Source: Planctomycetota bacterium (GTDB lineage: Bacteria; Planctomycetota; UBA1135). From it: a stretch of DNA of 64,000 bases. A program made the position numbers and the translations under genes. Of the stretch, positions 35,383-41,829 are shown in pieces; the stretch's first letter is position 1, and every line of letters begins with the position of its first letter. The notes under the pieces were generated by a model. That model saw only the letters and a program-made list of their open reading frames with translations. It was not told the origin of the DNA and did not search any database. The stretch covers positions 35,454-99,453 of the forward strand of contig SHNF01000012.1 in assembly GCA_004295085.1 (NCBI GenBank). Reading direction: 5' to 3'.

Positions 35383-36711
35383 TCAGAACGCCGGCTCCTT
35401 CAGCAGATTCTCGAAGCGCATCAGGTCGGAGGCGAAGCGCAGCTGGACGTTGCCGGTCGGGCCGTGCCGGTTCTTGGCGACGATGACGTCGGTGACTCCG
35501 GCATTCTCGGGGGTCGGGCTGTAGTAGTCCTCGCGGAACAGCAGCATGACCAGGTCGGAATCCTGCTCGATGGCGCCCGACTCGCGCAGGTCGGACAGCA
35601 TGGGCCGGTGCGAGTCGCGCTTTTCGGCGGCCCGGTTGAGCTGCGCCAGCGCGAAAACCGGCACCTCCAGGTCGCGCGCCAAGCCCTTCAGGCTGCGCGA
35701 GATGACCGCGATCTCCTGCTGGCGGCTCTCGGCGCGCGGCACGCTCAGTAGCTGCAGGTAGTCGAGCACGATCAGGTCCAGGTTGTGATCGTGCCGCAGG
35801 CGCCGCGCCTTGGCCCGGATCTCGGCCAGGCTGGGCTGGGAGCTGTCGTCGACGTAGATGCGCGCGCGGCTCAGCTCCCCGGCGGCCACGGTCAGGCGCT
35901 GGCGCTCGCTGCGGTCCAGCATGCCGCGCCGCAGGGCGTCGTGGCGCACCTTGGACTGGGCCGAGAGCAGGCGCAGCAGGATCTGATCGGCCGGCATCTC
36001 CAGCGAGAACAGCAGGACGGCCTTCTCGCTGCTCACGGCGATCCGGGACAGCACGTTCAGGGCCAGCGCCGTCTTGCCCATGGAGGGGCGCGCGGCCAGC
36101 ACCACGAAGTCGCCGGGGCGGAAGCCGTGCAGCTCGTCCAGGTCCAGGAAGCCGGTGCGCAGGCCCTGGGGACCGCCCTGGCTGGTCAGGATGGAGTCCA
36201 GGTGCGCGGTGACCAGGTCCCGGGCCGAGCTGACCTGCTTCTGCACCAGGCGGTCGCCGACCTGCAGTACCGACTGCTCGGCCTGGTCCAGCAGCTGGCC
36301 GATCTCGTCGCGGCCGTCCAGGGTCAGGCGCTGGATCTGCTCGGTCGCGTTCAGCAACTGGCGGCGGATGCTCAGGTCGCGCACGATGCGCAGGTGGTTG
36401 TCCAGGAACGCCAGCGTCGGCACCGCCGCCATCAGCTCCTCGAGGTAGCCGCGCCCTCCCAGCGCCTCGCCCGTGCCCAGGCGCTCGCTTTCATGGGCCA
36501 CGGTGATCGGGTCACAGGCGCCGGCGGAGCGCAGCTCCAAGGCCTCGATCAGGGCGTACAGCTCGCGGTGGCGCGGCAGGTAGAAGTCGTCACGGGTCAG
36601 CTCGGCCACCACGTCGGCGGCGCACTGCGGGTCGCGCAGCACGCTGCCGAGCACGCACTTCTCCGCCTCGATGTCGTAGGGGATGCGATCGCGGAGCGCG
36701 TCTTGACCCAT
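35383..36711 (-). CDS. dnaB: Replicative DNA helicase
   Basis: 442 residues, standard DnaB size. N-terminal helical domain (about 10-115, EAEKCVLGSVL), then RecA-like helicase: Walker A ARPSMGKTALALN, Walker B LIVLDYLQLL, QLNRAAEKR and SDLRESGAIEQDSDLV. It unwinds DNA at the fork. ATG at 36711 has a TATCCT -10 box 36 nt upstream and a hairpin between it and rplI, so it probably opens a separate transcription unit that runs on to the Gfo/Idh gene at 29099. Confidence 0.96.
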   Translation of the reverse strand: MGQDALRDRIPYDIEAEKCVLGSVLRDPQCAADVVAELTRDDFYLPRHRELYALIEALELRSAGACDPITVAHESERLGTGEALGGRGYLEELMAAVPTLAFLDNHLRIVRDLSIRRQLLNATEQIQRLTLDGRDEIGQLLDQAEQSVLQVGDRLVQKQVSSARDLVTAHLDSILTSQGGPQGLRTGFLDLDELHGFRPGDFVVLAARPSMGKTALALNVLSRIAVSSEKAVLLFSLEMPADQILLRLLSAQSKVRHDALRRGMLDRSERQRLTVAAGELSRARIYVDDSSQPSLAEIRAKARRLRHDHNLDLIVLDYLQLLSVPRAESRQQEIAVISRSLKGLARDLEVPVFALAQLNRAAEKRDSHRPMLSDLRESGAIEQDSDLVMLLFREDYYSPTPENAGVTDVIVAKNRHGPTGNVQLRFASDLMRFENLLKEPAF

Positions 36712-36746
36712 GGCCGATGCGAAGCCCGTTGCCGGTTTCTGCGGGC

Positions 36747-36752
36747 AGGATA
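36747..36752 (-). promoter_or_regulatory. Candidate -10 box TATCCT (dnaB operon)
   Basis: TATCCT on the minus strand, 35 nt before the dnaB ATG and downstream of the rplI hairpin. Confidence 0.3.
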
Positions 36753-36778
36753 GCGGAGCGGCCGCCCGGAACTGCGCT

Positions 36779-36814
36779 GGCGCCGGCGCGCTGCCTACGG
36801 CTCGCGCCGGTGCC
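36779..36814 (-). terminator. Hairpin after rplI
   Basis: GGCACCGGCGCG and CGCGCCGGCGCC on the minus strand pair over 12 positions around a 12-nt loop, 22 nt past the rplI stop. No T-run follows, so it may attenuate or act with Rho rather than end transcription by itself. Confidence 0.45.
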
Positions 36815-36835
36815 GGTTGGCCGGAATGTCCCGGC

Positions 36836-37306
36836 CTAGGCGCCCGCTTCCGCGGGCTTGCTGGCCACCACCCAGACCTTGACTTTGGCCTCGAGCTCGC
36901 CGTGGATGTGCACCGGAACCTCGTACTCGCCGATGCTGCGGATCGGCTCGGCCAGACGCACGTTGCGCTCGGTCACGTTCAGGCCCTGGTCCACCAGCGC
37001 CCCGGCGATGCGGGCGGCGCTGACGGAGCCGTAGAGGTGGCCCTCCTCCGAGACTTTTTCCTCGAAGGTCAGCTGGACCGTACCCAGGCGCGCGGTCAGC
37101 GCCTCGAACTCCGCCTGCATGGCGGCGCGGCGCTCGGCCGCCCGCTTGCGGTCCTTGCCCACGCGCTGCATGCCGTCCCCGCCGTAAGGATAGGCCAGGC
37201 CGAGTGGGATCAGGTGGTTGCGGGCGTAGCCCGGGGACACTTCGACCACGTCGCCCACGTCGCCGAGGGCAGGGATGTCGTCTCGGAGGATGACGCGCGT
37301 CTTCAT
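36836..37306 (-). CDS. rplI: 50S ribosomal protein bL9
   Basis: 156 residues. MKTRVILRDDIPALGDVGDVVEV and the GYARNHLIPLGLA block are the bL9 N-domain signature; the long central helix (about 45-78) and C-terminal domain follow. It binds 23S rRNA domain V. Starts 1 nt after rpsR and is the last gene of the glmU-rplI unit. Confidence 0.96.
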   Translation of the reverse strand: MKTRVILRDDIPALGDVGDVVEVSPGYARNHLIPLGLAYPYGGDGMQRVGKDRKRAAERRAAMQAEFEALTARLGTVQLTFEEKVSEEGHLYGSVSAARIAGALVDQGLNVTERNVRLAEPIRSIGEYEVPVHIHGELEAKVKVWVVASKPAEAGA

Positions 37307-37307
37307 C

Positions 37308-37505
37308 TCAGGTGGTGAAAGGCAGGAGGGCCAGGAAGCGCGCGTACTTGATGGCGCACTTGAGTTGCCGCTGCTCCCGGGCCGACAGCCCGGTGCGCTT
37401 GGCGGAATGGATGCGCGCCTGCGGCGACAGGTAGCGCTGCAAGGCCTCGACGTCCTTGAAGTCGAAGTGCGCGGGCGGGGATTGCTTCTTGGTGCTGTCC
37501 GGCAT
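37308..37505 (-). CDS. rpsR: 30S ribosomal protein bS18
   Basis: 65 residues, typical size. LKCAIKYARFLALLPFT matches the bS18 C-terminal rRNA-binding helix (consensus IKRARxLALLPY). FDFKDVEALQRYLSPQARI is the middle part. Located between rpsF and rplI as in many bacteria, but without the usual ssb gene between rpsF and rpsR. Confidence 0.95.
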   Translation of the reverse strand: MPDSTKKQSPPAHFDFKDVEALQRYLSPQARIHSAKRTGLSAREQRQLKCAIKYARFLALLPFTT

Positions 37506-37529
37506 GGTGGTCGGCTCCGTGGGGCTGCG

Positions 37530-38048
37530 CTATCTCGACTCTGCAGGGGCGGCGGACTCGGCCGCCACGGGTTCGGAGGACGCGGGCGCAGCGGCGGCCG
37601 GCACGACCTCCGGTGCAGGCTCCGGTTCGGCCACGTACGGGCCCTCGGCCGGGGCCTCGGGCTTGTCCTCGGGGATCTGCACCGCGGCCTCGTCGATGGG
37701 CTGGATGCCGAGCGCCAGCTCCTCGGGCGGGATCTGCTCTTCACGGATGAAGAGGCAGCGGAACACCGGTCCGACCAGGTAGAAGTCGCGCTTCGCGGCG
37801 TTCACGGCCTCGCCGGTGGCTTCCAGCCAGCCGAGGAAGTACACGGCGCGGCGGCGCGTGCCGATCTTGTAGGCCAGCTTGCGCTCGCCCCAGAAGCGCA
37901 GGACCTGCACGCCGATGCCATGCTTCTCCAGGCTGTGGCGCAGTCCGTCCCGGGCGGCGTTGAGGCCCTTGCGCGCCTCCTGGTTCTCCAGGAGGAACAT
38001 GGCCTGGTAGACGTGTCGTGGTTGTGCGGTGGATTGAGGAAGTGTCAT
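37530..38048 (-). CDS. rpsF: 30S ribosomal protein bS6 with long acidic C-terminal tail
   Basis: 172 residues from the ATG at 38048. The core (about 12-110) has VYQAMFLLEN, LRFWGERKLAYKIGTRRRAVYFLGWL and is bS6. Residues about 115-172 are a Pro/Ala/Glu-rich low-complexity tail absent from E. coli bS6 before modification; E. coli adds glutamates post-translationally, so an encoded acidic tail may serve a similar purpose. Partner of bS18 in the 30S platform. Confidence 0.92.
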   Translation of the reverse strand: MTLPQSTAQPRHVYQAMFLLENQEARKGLNAARDGLRHSLEKHGIGVQVLRFWGERKLAYKIGTRRRAVYFLGWLEATGEAVNAAKRDFYLVGPVFRCLFIREEQIPPEELALGIQPIDEAAVQIPEDKPEAPAEGPYVAEPEPAPEVVPAAAAPASSEPVAAESAAPAESR

Positions 38049-38088
38049 GGCCTGCCTTTCCGGTCCTGCCGGTTGCGCCGGGAGGTGG

Positions 38089-38748
38089 TCACTCCTGACC
38101 CGGCTCCGCCTGCGGCGAGCGGCGGTTGTAGCGGCCCTGGATCTGCTCGATGGAGCAGCCCCTGGCCCAGTCTTCCGCGGCCCAGCTGGCCGTTTCCAGC
38201 ATCTCCTGCAGGACCGGCTGCTCGAAGCGGCGGAAGCGCGTGAGGACGAACTCCACGGCTTCCCCCATGGGTGCGCCGACGCCAAGGCGCAGGCGCGGGT
38301 AGCTTTGCGTGCCCAGGGCCTGCTCGATGGAGAGCAGACCGTTGTGGCCGCCGGCGCTGCCGCCGGCCCGGGCGCGCAAAGCGCCCAGCGGAAGGTGGAA
38401 GTCGTCGGAGATCACAAAGAGCGCACCCGGGACGGTCTCGAGCTGGCGCACGGCCGCGGCCACCGCCCCTCCGGAGAGGTTCATGTATGTGCTGGGCCAC
38501 AGCAGCGCGAAGCTTCCCTCCGGCGAGCGGTAAAGATCGCCCACGCGCCGTCCGCCGGCCTTCAGGCCGCTGGGCCGGGCCTGCAGCCGCGCGGCCAGCA
38601 GATCCAGCACGGCGCTGCCGACGTTGTGGCGCGTGCCCTCGTATTCGGCCCCCGGATTGCCCAGGCCCACCAGCAGTCGCGGGGAGCCCGGAGGGGGTGG
38701 AACCGAAACAGGGCCGGAAAGGCTATCAGGCCCGGAACCGGGCGGCAA
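38089..38748 (-). CDS. pth: Peptidyl-tRNA hydrolase
   Basis: 219 residues from a TTG directly after the rplY stop; GGAGG lies 5 nt before this TTG, which decides the start. LLVGLGNPGAEYEGTRHNVG has the family Asn31 and catalytic His41; MNLSGG, ISDDFHLPLG and GGHNGLLSI complete the active site. It frees tRNA from stalled peptidyl-tRNA. Together with rplY, prs and glmU this is a common bacterial order. Confidence 0.95.
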   Translation of the reverse strand: MPPGSGPDSLSGPVSVPPPPGSPRLLVGLGNPGAEYEGTRHNVGSAVLDLLAARLQARPSGLKAGGRRVGDLYRSPEGSFALLWPSTYMNLSGGAVAAAVRQLETVPGALFVISDDFHLPLGALRARAGGSAGGHNGLLSIEQALGTQSYPRLRLGVGAPMGEAVEFVLTRFRRFEQPVLQEMLETASWAAEDWARGCSIEQIQGRYNRRSPQAEPGQE

Positions 38749-39399
38749 TCAGGCCTCCGGAGCCGCCTCTTCCTCGGTCTCCTTCTTGCCCTTGCCGATG
38801 ACCTCCGGCTCGGCGCCCGCCTCGCCCTCAGGAGCCGGGGCGGCCTCGGCCTCGATGCCGCGCAGGTTCACGGCGCACACCAGGGCGTCGGCGGGAGCCA
38901 GGGCCTTCACGCCCGCCGGCAGCGCCAGGTCGGACACCTTCACCGTGCTGCCGACGTCCAGGTCCCCCACCTTGAGCGGGAGGGAGTTGGGGATCGCCTC
39001 GGGGGCGCAGGACACCAGCAGCTCGGTCATCTGCTTGACGAACTCGCCGCCCTTGGCCAGGCCCTTGGGGTGGCCGATGAACTCGATCTCCACCTTCACC
39101 TCGACGGTGGCGTGATGGGAGATGCGCAGGAAGTCCACGTGCCGCGGCCGGTCGCCCAGGGCGTCCCATTGGATCTCGTGCAGCAAGACCTTCTCGCGCC
39201 GCCCGTCGATATCGAGCTGGAACACGCGCTCGTGGTGGCGCAGGAGAGCTTCGAACTCGTGCGCGTTCAGGCTCACCGCCGCCGGCTCGGCGCCCTCGCC
39301 GTACACCACGGCGGGGAGCTGGCCGGCGCGACGCAGGACGAAGGCGGCGCGCTTGCCGCGGGCGGCGCGGGACTGGGCTTGCAGGACTTGGACTTCCAT
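38749..39399 (-). CDS. rplY: 50S ribosomal protein bL25 (Ctc/TL5 type)
   Basis: 216 residues. N-terminal 5S-rRNA-binding domain (about 1-95; GKRAAFVLRRAGQLPAVVYG, HEIQWDALGDRPRHVDFLR) and C-terminal Ctc domain (about 96-180), followed by an acidic tail. The two-domain form is the general-stress Ctc/TL5 type, longer than E. coli bL25. Lies between prs and pth. Confidence 0.94.
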   Translation of the reverse strand: MEVQVLQAQSRAARGKRAAFVLRRAGQLPAVVYGEGAEPAAVSLNAHEFEALLRHHERVFQLDIDGRREKVLLHEIQWDALGDRPRHVDFLRISHHATVEVKVEIEFIGHPKGLAKGGEFVKQMTELLVSCAPEAIPNSLPLKVGDLDVGSTVKVSDLALPAGVKALAPADALVCAVNLRGIEAEAAPAPEGEAGAEPEVIGKGKKETEEEAAPEA

Positions 39400-39408
39400 G
39401 GCTCTCGG

Positions 39409-40359
39409 CTAGGTTTCCTCGAACAAGGCGCTGACGGACTCGGCCCGATGGATGCGGGCAATGGCCCGGGCCAGCAGCGGCGCAATGGAGACCACCCGGA
39501 GCCGGTTGGGCACCTCGCCGCGAAGGGGTATTGTATTGGTCACCAGGATCGATTCGCAGGGGCAGTTTTCCAGCCGCTCCACGGCCGGCCCGCACAGCAC
39601 GGCATGGGTCACGGCGATGTAGACCCGCTCGGCCCCCCGGGACTGCAGCATGCGCGTGGCCTCGGTGATCGATCCGGCGGTGGAGATCATGTCGTCCACC
39701 AGCAGCACGTTCTTGCCGGCCACCTCGCCGATGACGTTCTCGGACACGGTCTCGGTGGCTCCCACCCGGCGCTTGTCCACGATGGCCAGGCCGGCGTTCA
39801 GGGAGCGGGCGTAAGCCCGCGCCAGCCGGATCCCGCCGACGTCCGGGCTGCACACCACCAGCTTGTCCAGGCCCAGCTTCTCCACCTCGGCCTGGATCAC
39901 CGGCTTGGCGTACAAGTGGTCCACGGGCACGTCGAAGAAGCCCTGGATCTGGCTGGCGTGCAGGTCCATGGTGAGCACCCGGTCGGCCCCGGCCGCCACG
40001 ATGCAGTTGGCCACCAGCTTGGCCGAGATCGGCACCCGCCCCTCGTCCTTGCGGTCCTTGCGGGCGTAGCCGTAGTACGGGATCACGGCGGTGATGCGGT
40101 CGGCGCTGGCCCGGCGCAGGCAGTCGATCAGGAGCAGCAGCTCCATGAGGTGCTCGTTCACCGGCGGGCAGGTGGGCTGCACCACGAACACGTCGCCGCC
40201 GCGCATGTCCTCCTCGATCTTGATGTCGATCTCGCCGTCCGGGAAACGGCCCACGTAGGTCTTCGCCAGGGGCAACCCCAGCTCGGCGCAGATCTCGCTG
40301 GCCAGGGCCGGATGCGCGCTGCCGGACAGCACCTTGAAGCGATCTTCCTTCGACTGCAT
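39409..40359 (-). CDS. prs: Ribose-phosphate pyrophosphokinase
   Basis: 316 residues from the ATG at 40359, the start shared by homologues; an ATG at 40404 would add 15 Pro/Leu-rich residues. VGRFPDGEIDIKI, MDLHASQIQGFFD (catalytic flap and Mg site), VVCSPDVGGIRLARAYA and the PRPP loop LLVDDMISTAGSI are all present. It makes PRPP from ribose 5-phosphate and ATP for nucleotide, His and Trp synthesis. Confidence 0.96.
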   Translation of the reverse strand: MQSKEDRFKVLSGSAHPALASEICAELGLPLAKTYVGRFPDGEIDIKIEEDMRGGDVFVVQPTCPPVNEHLMELLLLIDCLRRASADRITAVIPYYGYARKDRKDEGRVPISAKLVANCIVAAGADRVLTMDLHASQIQGFFDVPVDHLYAKPVIQAEVEKLGLDKLVVCSPDVGGIRLARAYARSLNAGLAIVDKRRVGATETVSENVIGEVAGKNVLLVDDMISTAGSITEATRMLQSRGAERVYIAVTHAVLCGPAVERLENCPCESILVTNTIPLRGEVPNRLRVVSIAPLLARAIARIHRAESVSALFEET

Positions 40360-40414
40360 GGCGGCCGTGGGGAGCGGGAGGGGGGCCAGGCGCGGGGCGG
40401 GCATGATGGGACTC

Positions 40415-41689
40415 TTACTCGGGTTTCTCCGCTGCGGGGACGTGCAGGGGACGGGCCGGGACCCCGACCACGGTGGCGCCGTCGGCCACGTCATGGTTTC
40501 GGGTCACGACGGCGCCGGCCCCGGTGACGGCGTTGCGGCCCACGCGCACCGGCGCGACCAGCACCGTGCCGGAGCCGATGAAGGCGCGTTCTCCCACCAC
40601 CGTGCGGTGCTTGGCCTTGCCGTCGTAGTTGGCGGTGATCGTTCCGGCGCCGATGTTGGCCCGTGCGCCCACCGCGACGTCGCCCAGGTAGCTCAGGTGC
40701 TTGGCCTTGGCGCCCTCGCCCAGCTCGGCGTTCTTGGTCTCCACGAAGTTGCCGATCTCGGCGCCGTCGGCGAGCACCGTGCCGGCGCGCAGGTGCGCGA
40801 ACGGTCCCACGTGACAGCCGCGGCCGATGCGCACCCCGCTGCGGAGCACGCTGAACGGCCCGATGCGGCTGCCGGCGCCGATCTGCACGTCCTCCTCCAC
40901 GTAGGTCGTGGCCGGATCGTCCACGATCACGCCCGCCGCCATGTGCTCCTCCAGCAGGAGCTGGCGGCGCACGCCCGCGACCAGCGCCAGGTCCTGGAGC
41001 GTGTTGACCCCCAGGATCTCCTCCGGCGCGTTCTCCAGGCACACGGTCACGCCGCCGGTCTCCTCCAGCACCGCCAGCGCCGCGTCGGTCAGATACAGCT
41101 CGCCCTGGGCGTTGTCCGCGGTCAGTTCCGCCAGCGCGCGGCGCAGGATCGCGAGGTCCAGGCAGTACACGCCGGCGTTCACCTCCTGGATGGCCGCCGT
41201 CTCCTCGTCGCAGTCGGCGTCCTCCACGATGGCGCGCAGCTCCCCGGGCTCGTCGCGCACGATGCGCCCGTAGCCGGCGGGATCCGCCAGCACCGCGGTC
41301 AGCAGCCCGCCGCCCTCGGCCTCCACCAGCGCGCGCAGCGAATCCGGGCTGAGCAGCGGGGTGTCGCCGTACAGGATCAGCAGCCGGCCGGCCGGCGGCA
41401 GGACCGGCAGTGCCGCTGCCACCGCGTGGCCGGTGCCCTTGGCTTCCGCCTGCAGCACGACCTTCCAGTCGCGATACGCCGACTCCGCCAGCCACTTCTC
41501 GATCGGGCCGCGGTGGCGGCTGCCCAGCAGCAGCACGCGGCTCGCCGCCGGGAGGCTGGAAGCCGTGCGCAAGACATGCTCCAGCAATGGTTTACCGCAC
41601 AGATCCAGAAGCGCCTTCGGCCCTCCGGTACGAATCCGCGTGGACTCACCTCCGGCCAGGACGAGGACGTGAAGCTCCGGTGACAACAT
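40415..41689 (-). CDS. glmU: Bifunctional GlcN-1-P acetyltransferase / GlcNAc-1-P uridyltransferase
   Basis: 424 residues from the ATG at 41689. Residues 1-225 are the uridyltransferase, with VLVLAGGESTRIRTGGPKAL (usual LAAGxGTR, here GGEST), ILYGDTPLL and VNAGVYCLD. Residues about 245-415 are the hexapeptide acetyltransferase, with KAKHLSYLGDVAVG (catalytic His) and ANIGAGTITANYDGK. It supplies UDP-GlcNAc for peptidoglycan and lipid A. It is the first gene of the glmU-rplI unit and has a TAGAAT box 19 nt upstream. Confidence 0.95.
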   Translation of the reverse strand: MLSPELHVLVLAGGESTRIRTGGPKALLDLCGKPLLEHVLRTASSLPAASRVLLLGSRHRGPIEKWLAESAYRDWKVVLQAEAKGTGHAVAAALPVLPPAGRLLILYGDTPLLSPDSLRALVEAEGGGLLTAVLADPAGYGRIVRDEPGELRAIVEDADCDEETAAIQEVNAGVYCLDLAILRRALAELTADNAQGELYLTDAALAVLEETGGVTVCLENAPEEILGVNTLQDLALVAGVRRQLLLEEHMAAGVIVDDPATTYVEEDVQIGAGSRIGPFSVLRSGVRIGRGCHVGPFAHLRAGTVLADGAEIGNFVETKNAELGEGAKAKHLSYLGDVAVGARANIGAGTITANYDGKAKHRTVVGERAFIGSGTVLVAPVRVGRNAVTGAGAVVTRNHDVADGATVVGVPARPLHVPAAEKPE

Positions 41690-41708
41690 GAGGAGGGCGC
41701 CGGTGCGG

Positions 41709-41714
41709 ATTCTA
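41709..41714 (-). promoter_or_regulatory. Candidate -10 box TAGAAT (glmU operon)
   Basis: TAGAAT on the minus strand, 19 nt before the glmU ATG, the same spacing as before the genes at 1932 and 3625. Confidence 0.45.
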
Positions 41715-41829
41715 GCCGTAGAGCCCGTGTGCCGTCTCCCCCGCCATGCGGCGGCGGACACCGTCGCGTCGGGTGCCGTCCACGCAGCGCCGCCGCGGGA
41801 TCCGGGTGGCTACGACCCCGGCCGGAGGT

